Origin: Polynucleobacter sp. AP-Sving-400A-A2
Lineage (GTDB): Bacteria > Pseudomonadota > Gammaproteobacteria > Burkholderiales > Burkholderiaceae
DNA length: 64,000 nucleotides
Direction: 5' to 3'
Assembly (NCBI RefSeq): GCF_018688155.1
Contig: NZ_CP061312.1
Span: forward strand, 1,612,001-1,676,000
In this document: piece by piece, positions 1-9,079 of the stretch
Position numbering within the stretch: position 1 is the stretch's first letter
Layout: every line of letters begins with the position of its first letter
Made by a program: the position numbers and the translations under genes
The notes under the pieces: model-generated
Seen by the model: the letters and a program-made list of their open reading frames with translations, nothing else
Database searches by the model: none
Told to the model about the DNA's origin: nothing

Positions 1-1134
1 ATTTCCTTGATTGCTATAGACATCATAATCAATTAACTGAGACTCAAACCACGCCGCACCTGCGCGCCAATCACCTTTCATATCGTATATCCAATAACTA
101 GCCACAATCTGACGCATACGGTTAGAGAGATAACCACTCTGCTGTAACTCGCGCATACCTGCGTCAACTAAAGCAGTGCCCGTGGTGCCCGTGCGCCATT
201 GTTCAAAGCTGGGTGCATACGATGGTTTTACGGGTACACCAGTTAAACCACTGGCGCGATACAACTTCTGGCCATACTTGAAATGAATAAAACGGAAGTA
301 GTCACGCCAAAGTAATTCAAACCAAAGCCAATAGGTCCCATCATTGGCGCCAAAGTGATTTTCATACTCGTTGATTTGCGCTGCGATATCCCGTGCTGAA
401 ATGCAACCTAAAGCCAACCATGCTGAAAACTTGCTGGAATAATCTCTACCAATGAGTTGGTTGCGGGTCTCCTTATAACTATCAGGAAGGCGTCGCTCTA
501 GATATTGACTGAGATGTGCCTGTGCAGCAGTAGCGCCCCCTAAAAAGAAAGAGTGAGCCTCAGATTGGGGAGTACAGGACGATATTGAACTCTGAGGTAA
601 GGCTGCCGGCAACATCGGAATCTGCTGAGGCGCATTGATGGGCTGAGCGAACTTGAGTTGTGCCCGCTCTACATCACGACGAAATGCCGTAAATACATCG
701 GGCATTTTTTCTAAGGAGAATGGAAAGTCTTGTGGATCTAACATGCTCGATTGCCAAAACTCTTCAACATCAACACCCTGCTCTTGCATTATTCTGACTT
801 GTTCAATTTCTTCAGGGGCTTCGATTTGCTCGCAATAGATTGCGATTGCAGCAGTATCTTTGGCTAGTTGCAGTAATACTTCTGCTGACTTGCCAGACAA
901 CTCCAATAGGTCTGACCCTTGAGTTTGAAGCTGAGCCTTTAAATCATCCAAGGATGCCCTTAAAAAAGTCTGCCGATAGCCTCCTTGTCGCTCAAAGCCA
1001 TAAACCTTCTCCTGCTCCTTTGGATCATGTACATAAACCGGCAAGAGCTGGTCCGCTTTTAGGCATGCTTGTACAAATGCAGGATTATCTGCCAAACGCA
1101 AATCATTTCGAAACCAATAAATGATGACTGTCAC
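1..1134 (-). CDS. DASH-type cryptochrome/photolyase (3' part missing)
   Basis: Flavoprotein of the cryptochrome/photolyase family, DASH branch, which repairs UV photoproducts in DNA or senses light using FAD and an antenna chromophore. The N-terminus shows the photolyase motif WFRNDLRLADNP; the C-terminal half shows YKETRNQLIGRDYSSKF, then GYLSNRMRQIVASYW and AWFESQLIDYDVYSNQGN, all in the FAD-binding domain. The frame is open for 378 codons and runs off the left edge, so the last part is unseen. The start is GTG at 1134, overlapping the stop of the DUF2256 gene by four bases (GTGA), so the two are probably translationally coupled. A second, different photolyase lies at 27508-29070. Confidence 0.9.
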   Translation of the reverse strand, partial: MTVIIYWFRNDLRLADNPAFVQACLKADQLLPVYVHDPKEQEKVYGFERQGGYRQTFLRASLDDLKAQLQTQGSDLLELSGKSAEVLLQLAKDTAAIAIYCEQIEAPEEIEQVRIMQEQGVDVEEFWQSSMLDPQDFPFSLEKMPDVFTAFRRDVERAQLKFAQPINAPQQIPMLPAALPQSSISSCTPQSEAHSFFLGGATAAQAHLSQYLERRLPDSYKETRNQLIGRDYSSKFSAWLALGCISARDIAAQINEYENHFGANDGTYWLWFELLWRDYFRFIHFKYGQKLYRASGLTGVPVKPSYAPSFEQWRTGTTGTALVDAGMRELQQSGYLSNRMRQIVASYWIYDMKGDWRAGAAWFESQLIDYDVYSNQGN

Positions 1135-1331
1135 TGATTCTTTCTACTAGTGCTAGCTGCGGTATTTGTAGTTGATTTTTTAGAGCGGCAAGCATCAGAG
1201 CAATACTTCACCTCATCCCAATTTTTAGCCCATGACTTACGCCAAGTCATTTCTTTGCCGCAGACCACACAAGTCTTACTAGGCAGAAATGATTTGTTTC
1301 CTTTAAAACCCAATTTTTCAGCTCGAGCCAT
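1131..1331 (-). CDS. DUF2256 small zinc-ribbon-like protein
   Basis: 66-residue protein with four cysteines in a ribbon arrangement (TCVVCGKEMTWRKSW near residues 20-34, YCSDACR near 43-49), the hallmark of DUF2256, a family of unknown function. It is basic and probably binds one metal ion. Its stop overlaps the GTG start of the DASH cryptochrome by four bases, so both are read from one transcript. From memory DUF2256 genes are often found beside cryptochrome/photolyase genes, which suggests a shared job in light response or DNA repair. The 66-bp gap to the divergent deacetylase gene must hold both promoters. Confidence 0.85.
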   Translation of the reverse strand: MARAEKLGFKGNKSFLPSKTCVVCGKEMTWRKSWAKNWDEVKYCSDACRSKKSTTNTAASTSRKNQ

Positions 1332-1397
1332 ACTTACCTATTCAAAAACGAATAGACTATTCAACTCATTCAAAATCCAAGAAAAGACTAGATCGAA

Positions 1398-2300
1398 TTG
1401 AAAGCCTTTTATACCGACCACTATGTTTTACCACTTCCGCCGGGACACCGCTTTCCGATGGAAAAGTACAGCCAGCTGCGTGATTTAGTGAGTAAGCTAG
1501 GAGGGTTAGATCTGGTAGAGGCTCCCGCCGTCTCTGATACTCAGATTCTGTATGCGCATGATCCCAGCTATCTCATCAAAATCCTCTCAGGTAATTTAAG
1601 CCCTAAGGAGCAGCAAGACATTGGCTTTCCTTGGAGCGAGCTCATGGTGGAGCGCTCACGTCGCTCTGCTGGTGCCACCCTTGCCGCTGCGAAGGTGGCA
1701 CTCAATGAGGGCTTAGCAGCCAATCTCGCTGGCGGTACGCATCATGCTTACCGCAATAAAGGGAGTGGATTTTGCGTCTTTAATGACTCTGCGATTGCCG
1801 CTCGAGCACTTCAGAAAGAAATCAATCCGCACCTGAAGGTTGCGATCATCGATTTGGATGTTCATCAGGGTAATGGTACCGCTTCCATTTTAGAAAATGA
1901 TGCTTCTATATTTACCTTATCAATCCACGGAGAGAATAACTTCCCCTTTACAAAAGAGCATAGCGATCTTGATGTTAGCCTCCCAGACAAAACGGGAGAT
2001 GCGGCCTATTTAGCAGCGCTTCATCAAAGCCTAGAAATAGTAGATACACGCTTTAAGCCCAACTGCATTATTTACTTAGCTGGGGCCGACCCCCATGAGG
2101 GAGATCGCTTAGGCAAGCTCAGCCTGACTCAAACAGGAATGCGGCAGCGAGATGAAGCTGTATTTCAGTATGGCTTAGATCGCCAGATTCCAATTGCTTT
2201 TAGTATGGCAGGCGGATATGGGAAAGAAATTCAGTCGACTGTAGACATTCATTTTCAGACCATTCAAACTGCACTTCATTTTCAACAGCAATACAGTTGA
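1398..2300 (+). CDS. Histone deacetylase family amidohydrolase
   Basis: Zinc amidohydrolase of the histone deacetylase/AcuC/acetylpolyamine amidohydrolase superfamily, removing acetyl groups from lysines or polyamines in the cytoplasm. Visible motifs are GGTHHAYRNKGSGFCVFND (active-site His pair and following loop), DLDVHQGNGTA (zinc ligands Asp and His) and AGADPHEGDRLG (third ligand Asp). Length of 300 residues is typical of the short bacterial class. The start is TTG at 1398, followed by KAFYTDHYVLPLPPGHRFP, the usual N-terminus of this group; no upstream ATG in frame is available. True substrate cannot be read from sequence. Confidence 0.88.
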   Translation: MKAFYTDHYVLPLPPGHRFPMEKYSQLRDLVSKLGGLDLVEAPAVSDTQILYAHDPSYLIKILSGNLSPKEQQDIGFPWSELMVERSRRSAGATLAAAKVALNEGLAANLAGGTHHAYRNKGSGFCVFNDSAIAARALQKEINPHLKVAIIDLDVHQGNGTASILENDASIFTLSIHGENNFPFTKEHSDLDVSLPDKTGDAAYLAALHQSLEIVDTRFKPNCIIYLAGADPHEGDRLGKLSLTQTGMRQRDEAVFQYGLDRQIPIAFSMAGGYGKEIQSTVDIHFQTIQTALHFQQQYS

Positions 2301-2371
2301 CTGACCCTCTTTGAGGAGATGCACGCCCGTGGGGATATTTACGAGCCTAGAGAATCAATGCTCGATATTGA

Positions 2372-2656
2372 TCAATGACTCTCAGAACTATTTTTTCTAC
2401 TTGCCAAGTATTGAACGCCATTATTTCCATAGCACTCAGTGTGAACTTGATTTTCCAATAGATGGAACAGTTCGCCAGAAATATAAGATGTCCTCACACC
2501 ATCAACCACTAAATCAATTTGCCCAGAAACCACTAAGGCCTTGACCTCGAAGGGATGTGTATGGGTATCCAGAAACCCATCCGCCTCTCGCTCCACTAGG
2601 GTTGGCTCCGGAAAGCCATCCAAGACTAGCATGTTTAGAAATTGCTCTTTAGTCAC
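2372..2656 (-). CDS. Small cupin-domain protein
   Basis: 94-residue single cupin barrel. The first cupin motif is visible as DTHTHPFEVKALVVSGQIDL (metal-binding His pair and a Glu) and the second as FHLLENQVHTECYG (a His). Members of this group are small metal-binding enzymes or ligand sensors; substrate unknown. It stands alone on the minus strand, convergent with the deacetylase gene and about 100 bp downstream of the block starting with the HMG-CoA-lyase-like gene, though separated from it by a gap with no clear operon link. Function is not predicted beyond the fold. Confidence 0.75.
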   Translation of the reverse strand: MTKEQFLNMLVLDGFPEPTLVEREADGFLDTHTHPFEVKALVVSGQIDLVVDGVRTSYISGELFHLLENQVHTECYGNNGVQYLASRKNSSESH

Positions 2657-2761
2657 CTGAGGTAGCTCATCTCGTTAGTAGTTTTTAATACCCAGTAACC
2701 TACATGATCGATCATCTAATCCAAGTCTCTATCTATCAGCTTCAATTGACATAAAAACGAA

Positions 2762-3688
2762 TCAAGGTAATTCATCGATAAAAGCCGGGGCCGGATGTAA
2801 ATCACAGGTACTACCAGCCTTAGCAACCTGTCCAGGAACGGGATGTCCCACAATCAAGGGAAGCTCACGAGCCAGACCTATTAGTTTAGAGATATTGATG
2901 CCTGTATCGTAACCCATAGCATCGAGCATATGAATAGCATCCTCGCTAGAGATATTGCCGCTAGCGCCTGGTGCGTAAGGACATCCACCTAATCCACCGA
3001 GCGAACCATCAAACCGAGTGATGCCTGACTGCACTGCTGCAAGCACATTTGCTAATCCCATTCCACGTGTGTTGTGAAAATGAAAGGTTAACTGCAAGTT
3101 ACTAAACTTTTTTTGCAAATCCTCTGCCATTTTTGCAACCTGAGCAGGATGTGCCATTCCGGTTGTATCGCAAATAGTGAGGCCACGCACACCAAGATCT
3201 GCAAAGCGCTGAACAAACTCTTCTACTACGCTTTGTGGCACATCCCCTTCCATGGGACAACCAAATGCGGTAGATATGGAAACATTAATAGGGGTTCTGC
3301 TATCTACATACTGGATGACTTCAGCCAATCCGGAAAAACTTTTTTCTCGGCCCATTCGCAAATTAGCTAAGTTATGGGTTTCAGAAGCAGACATCACTAG
3401 ATTGAATTCATCTGCACGAGATTCAAAGGCACGCTCCGCACCACGTAAATTTGGCACTAAGACCGTATATTCAACACCAGGTACACGCGTGATTCTTCCC
3501 ATGACCTCTTCTGCATCACGTAGCATTGGAATAGCTTTAGGCGATGTAAATGAAGTTACTTCAATCTTGGCGAATCCACACTGGCTAAGCTCATCTACCA
3601 GCTTAACCTTGTCATCCGTCGGAATGAAATTGGGCTCAATCTGAAATCCGTCCCTAGTCACAACATCATTGAAATAAATTCTAGTCAT
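2762..3688 (-). CDS. HMG-CoA lyase-like carboxyl-CoA lyase
   Basis: TIM-barrel lyase of the HMG-CoA lyase family, cleaving a 3-hydroxy-3-methyl-acyl-CoA to acetyl-CoA plus a keto acid. Residue 13-14 region RDGFQ carries the metal-binding Asp (family consensus RDGLQ), HFHNTRGMG gives the two metal-binding His, and GGLGGCPYAPGASGN is the signature with the catalytic Cys loop. Length of 308 residues is normal. The altered N-terminal motif (NDVVTRDGF instead of EVGPRDGL) suggests a side branch, possibly using citramalyl-CoA or a similar substrate. It lies 29 bp after the CaiB CoA-transferase gene, which could supply its CoA ester. Confidence 0.85.
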   Translation of the reverse strand: MTRIYFNDVVTRDGFQIEPNFIPTDDKVKLVDELSQCGFAKIEVTSFTSPKAIPMLRDAEEVMGRITRVPGVEYTVLVPNLRGAERAFESRADEFNLVMSASETHNLANLRMGREKSFSGLAEVIQYVDSRTPINVSISTAFGCPMEGDVPQSVVEEFVQRFADLGVRGLTICDTTGMAHPAQVAKMAEDLQKKFSNLQLTFHFHNTRGMGLANVLAAVQSGITRFDGSLGGLGGCPYAPGASGNISSEDAIHMLDAMGYDTGINISKLIGLARELPLIVGHPVPGQVAKAGSTCDLHPAPAFIDELP

Positions 3689-3717
3689 AAGATTGAACCA
3701 TTTGCTTAAATTGCTGG

Positions 3718-4911
3718 TTATTTAGTGAATGCAATGCCACGTTCTTTTAAGGATGCTACCTGAGCCTCGGTTAAACCAAGGCTGCGCAGAATTTCATCGG
3801 TATTTTCTCCAATATTCGGAGCCAAAGTTTTAATGGATCCAGGGGTACGCGAGAGCTTGGGAAGCACGCTTGGAACATCTAATTTAGTCCCATCATGCAT
3901 CTGGATGCTTTCGATATTGCCTCGAGCTTTGTAATGCGGATCGCTAGCAATATCAGCCACGGTATATATTTTGCCAGCAGGAACGGCCACCGTATCGAGC
4001 AACTCTAAAGCTTGATCAGTCGTCATTGTTTGCGCCCAAACACCAATTGCCTGATCCAATTCTGCAACACGAGCCACTCTGCCATCATTATTTTCAAGCG
4101 CTGGGTCATTCGCTAAATCTGCTCGGCCAATCAAGTTCATCAGACGCTTAAAGATACTATCGCCGTTCCCAGCAACCAGTACATAACCGCCATCGGCACA
4201 AAGGTAGGCATTACTTGGGGCAATACCAGGTAAGGCACTGCCACCCGCCTGTCTAACTTCACCAAAGGCGCTGTATTCAGGCATCAAGCTTTCCATGCAA
4301 TTAAAGACTGCTTCATATAAAGCAATATCAATTACTTGACCTTTACCACTCTGGTGACGCTCTTGAAGTGCTAACAAAATTCCGATCACACCGTGCAGCG
4401 ATGCTAATGTATCGCCAATGCTAATGCCGACACGAACAGGCACCCTTCCTGGCTCAGCAGTTAAATGTCGCAAACCACCCATCGCCTCTGCCACTACACC
4501 AAATCCCGGCTTATCTCGGTAAGGTCCAGTTTGACCATAGCCACTAATTCTCAACACAATCAGTCTAGGGTTGAGTTCTAGCAACCTCTCTGGATCAAGA
4601 CCCCAGCCCTCTAGCGTGCCTGGCCGAAAATTCTCAATCAGGACATCCGCTTCTGCAATTAAGGTACGAACAATTTCCTGAGCTTCAGCTTGCTTTAAAT
4701 CCAATGAAAGAGAGCGCTTGTTGCGCGATTGAACTTGCCACCAAACTGAAGTGCCATCTTTTAGCAAACGCCATTTTCGTAGAGCATCGCCTGTATGCGG
4801 TGGCTCAATCTTAATGACATCGGCACCAAAATCACCCAGCGTTTTAGCGGCAAATGGACCAGCGATTAGCTGGCCCATCTCAATCACTTTTAACTTTGAT
4901 AATGGCTCCAT
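3718..4911 (-). CDS. CaiB/BaiF family CoA-transferase
   Basis: Type III CoA-transferase, moving CoA from one acyl-CoA to another carboxylic acid. The N-terminus has the family pattern GQLIAGPFAAKTLGDFGADV followed by KIEPP, and IGDTLASLHGVIG holds the likely catalytic Asp. The preferred start is ATG at 4911 preceded by GAGG; an in-frame TTG four codons upstream is less likely. It precedes the lyase gene in the same direction, so transferase and lyase probably act in sequence on one organic acid. Exact substrate is open: formyl-, succinyl- and citramalyl-CoA transferases all look alike at this level. Confidence 0.87.
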   Translation of the reverse strand: MEPLSKLKVIEMGQLIAGPFAAKTLGDFGADVIKIEPPHTGDALRKWRLLKDGTSVWWQVQSRNKRSLSLDLKQAEAQEIVRTLIAEADVLIENFRPGTLEGWGLDPERLLELNPRLIVLRISGYGQTGPYRDKPGFGVVAEAMGGLRHLTAEPGRVPVRVGISIGDTLASLHGVIGILLALQERHQSGKGQVIDIALYEAVFNCMESLMPEYSAFGEVRQAGGSALPGIAPSNAYLCADGGYVLVAGNGDSIFKRLMNLIGRADLANDPALENNDGRVARVAELDQAIGVWAQTMTTDQALELLDTVAVPAGKIYTVADIASDPHYKARGNIESIQMHDGTKLDVPSVLPKLSRTPGSIKTLAPNIGENTDEILRSLGLTEAQVASLKERGIAFTK

Positions 4912-4980
4912 ATTTACCCTCAAATAGGCAGTGTTTTAATAAATTACGCTCTTTTAGCCTGCTTGGAATTGAGCACCAAT

Positions 4981-6282
4981 CTAATTTGCCGGACATCCAT
5001 TAACCACCTGCTTTCCAGCAATGCGATCTTTAATCCAAGCAAGATACATAGGAGCTGAGACACCGGGAGTGGAAAAGTGAGTTTGCTCTCCTGGTAACTG
5101 AATTCTCTGAACATTTGCACCCATTGCGCACATCTGCTTTTGATATAGCTCATGCTCAATTGGGGGAACTGCAGTGTCTTTAGTACCCCAGTAAATAACA
5201 ACTGGTGCAACAGGCTTAACTGGTTTAACACTGCCATCAATTAACGCTTTCACCCAGGCCAAGGAGTTGCTAGCCTGAGGCTTCAATAAAGACTTGTACT
5301 TGTCTCCATAAGCATAATTAAAAGAATCCGCCATCACATGCACGCACTTATTGCTGGCCAATTTATCCACAAACTTGGCACCCTCATTAGTCAGAATGTC
5401 TGTTAACTTGAGATGTGGATATGCGGCTTGAGTACCCCAAAGACCCATTACATAGTGGGCGAATAAAAATATATTCGGGACATTGGCTTGAGTAAATTCA
5501 TTAATCAACTTATTCGCACCAGCCTCATCGGTCGGCGGGTTACGGAGCATGGCAGCTTGATCATCTGGCGCCAAGCCAACAAACCCAAGATATTGAAGAT
5601 TGTCTGCGACAGTTCCTTTAAGGGCCTGGTAGTCGGGCAAACTTGCAGCAGCCAGAATTGCTCCACCACCCTGCGACCAACCATAAGCAATCGCCCTCTT
5701 GCTGCTACCGAGCTCTTTCATTGAGCTTGCTGCTCTTACAGAATTAATAACATCTCTGCCATTGGTCCCCGCAATCGCATATTGATGTTTACCACCACCG
5801 CCCAGCCCCTGATAATCCGTGGCAACAATCACATAGCCTTCTTTGATGAACTGCTCAACATTTGGAATGCCGTAGTCGGTCCACGAGTTACCATCCGCCA
5901 AAAAATATTCATTCAAAGGCGCGGTTGGATCAACTACTTGGGATGGGCCACAATTTTGAGCCGATCCCGTAGTGCCGTGCGCCCAGGCCAAAATAGGCCT
6001 TCCTTCTTTTGGGGCAGCTCCCAGAGGGGCAATAATGACCCCCGTAGTAATAGTCTTGCGCTCAGCTACATCAGATGAAATGTAAGCAATTCTCCATGCT
6101 TGCGCGCCCTTCACTGATGTTTTAATTTTCTCTTGCTTTACGATTTGCCCTAATTTTCCCTCAGGGGTCATTTTTGTGACAGCTTCATAAAAGAGAGGAA
6201 GTGGTGGAGCTGCTTGAACGCACAAGGGAGTTAAGCCAATCAAAAATAGGGCTGATAAAAATACCTTAAATACATTTTTCAT
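4981..6282 (-). CDS. Exported alpha/beta hydrolase, secretory lipase type
   Basis: 433-residue serine hydrolase with an N-terminal signal peptide (hydrophobic run after MKNVFKVF, cleavage near VQA-APP), so periplasmic or secreted. AHGTTGSAQNCGPS forms the oxyanion region, GYVIVATDYQGLGGGG follows, and YGWSQGGGA contains the nucleophilic Ser. WGTKDTAVPP and QTHFSTPG near the C-terminus supply the Asp and His. The arrangement fits the secretory lipase (LIP) family, known from fungal lipases and bacterial esterases. It sits directly upstream of the CoA-transferase on the same strand and could release the acid used there, though the link is only positional. Confidence 0.8.
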   Translation of the reverse strand: MKNVFKVFLSALFLIGLTPLCVQAAPPLPLFYEAVTKMTPEGKLGQIVKQEKIKTSVKGAQAWRIAYISSDVAERKTITTGVIIAPLGAAPKEGRPILAWAHGTTGSAQNCGPSQVVDPTAPLNEYFLADGNSWTDYGIPNVEQFIKEGYVIVATDYQGLGGGGKHQYAIAGTNGRDVINSVRAASSMKELGSSKRAIAYGWSQGGGAILAAASLPDYQALKGTVADNLQYLGFVGLAPDDQAAMLRNPPTDEAGANKLINEFTQANVPNIFLFAHYVMGLWGTQAAYPHLKLTDILTNEGAKFVDKLASNKCVHVMADSFNYAYGDKYKSLLKPQASNSLAWVKALIDGSVKPVKPVAPVVIYWGTKDTAVPPIEHELYQKQMCAMGANVQRIQLPGEQTHFSTPGVSAPMYLAWIKDRIAGKQVVNGCPAN

Positions 6283-6301
6283 AAAAATCCTATAAATACA
6301 A

Positions 6302-6955
6302 TCAATCTAATAAATGCCCAGTCTTGACAAATATAGTGCATCCCTCTTTACTGAAAGGCTGATGCAAGCTCAGATGAGGGCTTCTGATCCATGAGCCAGC
6401 GGGATAGCGCCCATGTTCATCCTCAAACACACCATCTACCACAAAGATTTCTTCGCCACCATAGTGCTTATGTGGATTGAAATAGGTTTGGGGAGCCCAT
6501 CGAACTAAAGTGGAACCATTGCCCTGCCGCATGAGCGGCATCACATGAAGGCCAGGCACCATACCTTGATGCCAAGGGGCTGTTTTTGTATCGATGAGCT
6601 CTCGCTCCACATGCTCAACACCAAGATGTCGTAGTTTTACAAAAAGAGTGCAGCCAGATTGACTATGAGGTGCATGAGAGGATCCAGGGGGATTCATGAT
6701 GTAGGTACCAGCAGGATAATCGCCAGCTTCATCGCTGAAGACCCCATCCAGCACTAAGATCTCTTCACCAAATTCATGAGTGTGCGCTTGAAAATGAGCA
6801 TTAGGTAAATAGCGAACGATCGAAGTTGCCTTTGCAATTTCATCACCAACACGATCCAGCATACGTCTCTCAATACCTGCCTCAGGGCTAGGAACCCAAG
6901 GTAGATCATGATGATTCATGACGACTCTCTTGCTGTAGTCAGAGTTGATATTCAT
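6302..6955 (-). CDS. ChrR-like double-cupin protein
   Basis: 217-residue protein with two cupin repeats resembling the anti-sigma factor ChrR cupin domain. The first is FQAHTHEFGEEILVLDGVFS with ending PPGSSHAP, the second is FNPHKHYGGEEIFVVDGVFE with ending SPHLSLHQP; each has the H-x-H...E metal set. No zinc-binding anti-sigma N-terminal domain and no ECF sigma gene are present, so it is more likely a stand-alone metal-binding enzyme or sensor. The start could also be the Met at codon 13 (position 6919). It precedes the lipase gene by 19 bp and may be cotranscribed with it. Confidence 0.75.
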   Translation of the reverse strand: MNINSDYSKRVVMNHHDLPWVPSPEAGIERRMLDRVGDEIAKATSIVRYLPNAHFQAHTHEFGEEILVLDGVFSDEAGDYPAGTYIMNPPGSSHAPHSQSGCTLFVKLRHLGVEHVERELIDTKTAPWHQGMVPGLHVMPLMRQGNGSTLVRWAPQTYFNPHKHYGGEEIFVVDGVFEDEHGRYPAGSWIRSPHLSLHQPFSKEGCTIFVKTGHLLD

Positions 6956-7023
6956 TTAATGCATTCAGGTATTTAAAAAGATGTGTAAGCATAGCAAGCA
7001 ATTTAAACAGACACTCAATAAAG

Positions 7024-7665
7024 TCAACTGAGCCTATCCATCGCTTTTCTTGCGACATCTTTTACCCAAGCTTGCTTATTCCAGTGCTTTTGGGCAAAAG
7101 CGTCAATTTCAGTCTTGTACTTTAAGGTAAGACCAATCACATCCAAGCCCTCTAGGAACATACGGCGATGTCTTGCTGACATGACAAATGGGAACTCATG
7201 ATGGATAGTGCGAACTGTGAGGTTCTCAATATCAATATCCAGGCTGATTGGTGCACCTTTATCATCAGCCTCTTTCATTAAAGCTTGCACTTGATCTTCA
7301 GGTAGAACAACCAACAATAAGCCGTTACCCATTGCATTGGAGTAGAAAATCTCTGCAAAGCTAGAAGCAATGACTGCCTTAAATCCAAACTGCTGCATCC
7401 CCCAGACAGCGTGTTCACGACTAGAGCCACAGCCATAGTTTGAGCCTGCGATCAAAACATCAGTTCCTGCATAAGCAGCTTGATTTAAAAAGAAGTTTTG
7501 CTTTGGCTCTCCATGCTCATCAAAGCGCAGGTCATAAAATAAGCCCTGCGCTAAACCAGACTTATCGATACCGCGTAAAAACTGTTTTGGCATGACTTGA
7601 TCAGTATCAAAATTAGCAATACGCAATGCGGCAGCATGACCATGAATTTTGGATAGCTTATGCAT
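7024..7665 (-). CDS. leuD: 3-isopropylmalate dehydratase small subunit (LeuD)
   Basis: Swivelling small subunit of the aconitase-type isomerase that converts 2-isopropylmalate to 3-isopropylmalate in leucine synthesis. GSNYGCGSSREHAVWG is the conserved substrate-binding loop. The start chosen is ATG at 7665 (MHKLSKIHGHAAAL), which has an AGGAG site just upstream and overlaps the leuC stop by eight bases; the frame is open further upstream but without support. Partner leuC lies immediately before it. leuB is not next to it, and the flanks are catabolic-looking, so a paralogous LeuCD acting on citramalate or a related acid is possible. Confidence 0.9.
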   Translation of the reverse strand: MHKLSKIHGHAAALRIANFDTDQVMPKQFLRGIDKSGLAQGLFYDLRFDEHGEPKQNFFLNQAAYAGTDVLIAGSNYGCGSSREHAVWGMQQFGFKAVIASSFAEIFYSNAMGNGLLLVVLPEDQVQALMKEADDKGAPISLDIDIENLTVRTIHHEFPFVMSARHRRMFLEGLDVIGLTLKYKTEIDAFAQKHWNKQAWVKDVARKAMDRLS

Positions 7666-9079
7666 TGATAGCTCCTTGTAATTTACGCACATCTGTAATC
7701 TTGCCCGTCACTGCAGCAGCTGCTGCCATCGCAGGACTCATCAAGTGGGTAATTGCACCCCTACCTTGACGACCCTCAAAATTGCGGTTAGTGGTGGAGG
7801 CGCAGCGTGTGCCAGAAGTCAGAACATCGTCATTCATGGCAAGGCACATAGAACAACCGGGCTTACGCCATTCAAAACCAGCGGCAATCAGCTTATCGGC
7901 AATCCCCTCTTTTTCAGCCTGGGCTTTGACGGCGCCAGAGCCCGGCACAACCATCGCTCGAACACCAGGCGCTACTTTGCGATCGCCGATTGCGGCAAGC
8001 ACATTCCGTAAATCTTCAATACGCCCATTGGTGCAAGAACCGATAAACACGTGGTCAATTGGTGTGCCCTCCAATGTTTGACCATTAGATAACTTGGTAT
8101 ATCTCAACGCTTGCTCAAGACTCAACTGATCAATCGGGTCTTGAATAGAATTCTTGGTTGGAATAGCGGCATCAATTGCAATGGCCTGATCCGGACTGGT
8201 TCCCCAAGTTACAAAGGGCGCCATATTACTTGCATCAAATGCATATTCTTTTTCAAACTGCACATCTTTATCTGAATATAAGCTTGCCCAATACTCTAAT
8301 GCACGGTCTTTCATATCGCCCACAATATCAGGACATCTTGCTAAGACGTAATCAATAGCTGTTTTATCTGGTGCAATTAAGGCCCCTCGAGCGCCTGCCT
8401 CCACTGCCATATTGCATAAAGTAAAGCGCGCCTCTGTACTCAAATCTATTAGTGCAGACCCACTGAACTCGACTACATAGCCAATTGCACCCTTAGCACC
8501 AATCTGACTAATGATGTTCAATATCATGTCTTTAGAAGTGGTGCCAACTGGCAATGTGCCATTGATCTGGATGCGCATATTTTTAGCCAAGCGGTATACC
8601 AAAGTTTGGGTAGCCAAAACATGCTCAACTTCGGATGTGCCGATACCAAAACCTAAAGCCCCTAAGGCTCCGTAAGTGGTAGTGTGGCTATCGCCACAAA
8701 TGATCACCATACCCGGACGCACCATGCCATGCTCGGGTGATACGACATGCTCAATACCTTGCAATGGATGATTGGTATCAAACAAAGGAATATTGTGCTT
8801 CACACAATTTTTCTTCAGGTTGAGGGCTTGTAATGAAGAGGCTGGATCAGCAATCTGTCTGGGCATTTCATTATGGGTTGGGATGATGTGACTCACAACA
8901 GAGATGTTTTGCCCCGGCATAAGCACTTCACGGTCTTTTTCATCCAGACCTGAAAATGCTTGTGGACTAGTGTATTCATTCATCAAATGCAAATCACAGA
9001 AGAGTAGTACGTTCTCCTCATCCAACTTCACTACCGTATGAGAGTCCACTAATTTTTGATACAGAGTTTTAGCGCTCAT
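7658..9079 (-). CDS. leuC: 3-isopropylmalate dehydratase large subunit (LeuC)
   Basis: Iron-sulfur large subunit of isopropylmalate isomerase, aconitase superfamily. The three cluster ligands are seen as GSCTNGR and PGCSMCLAMND; ICGDSHTTTYGALGALGFG is the conserved His-containing active-site region near residues 128-146. At 473 residues it is of normal LeuC length. ATG at 9079 overlaps the stop of the upstream hydrolase gene by one base (TAATG), and its own stop overlaps leuD by eight bases, so hydrolase, leuC and leuD form one tightly coupled unit. Whether this pair serves leucine synthesis or a side pathway cannot be settled here. Confidence 0.92.
   Translation of the reverse strand: MSAKTLYQKLVDSHTVVKLDEENVLLFCDLHLMNEYTSPQAFSGLDEKDREVLMPGQNISVVSHIIPTHNEMPRQIADPASSLQALNLKKNCVKHNIPLFDTNHPLQGIEHVVSPEHGMVRPGMVIICGDSHTTTYGALGALGFGIGTSEVEHVLATQTLVYRLAKNMRIQINGTLPVGTTSKDMILNIISQIGAKGAIGYVVEFSGSALIDLSTEARFTLCNMAVEAGARGALIAPDKTAIDYVLARCPDIVGDMKDRALEYWASLYSDKDVQFEKEYAFDASNMAPFVTWGTSPDQAIAIDAAIPTKNSIQDPIDQLSLEQALRYTKLSNGQTLEGTPIDHVFIGSCTNGRIEDLRNVLAAIGDRKVAPGVRAMVVPGSGAVKAQAEKEGIADKLIAAGFEWRKPGCSMCLAMNDDVLTSGTRCASTTNRNFEGRQGRGAITHLMSPAMAAAAAVTGKITDVRKLQGAINA

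Noticed and set aside
3252..3644. 130-codon plus-strand frame
   Set aside because: Lies wholly opposite the HMG-CoA-lyase-like gene, with no family motif; a shadow frame.
5782..6078. 98-codon plus-strand frame opposite the lipase gene
   Set aside because: No motif, no ribosome site, and the minus-strand lipase has a full signal peptide and catalytic set.
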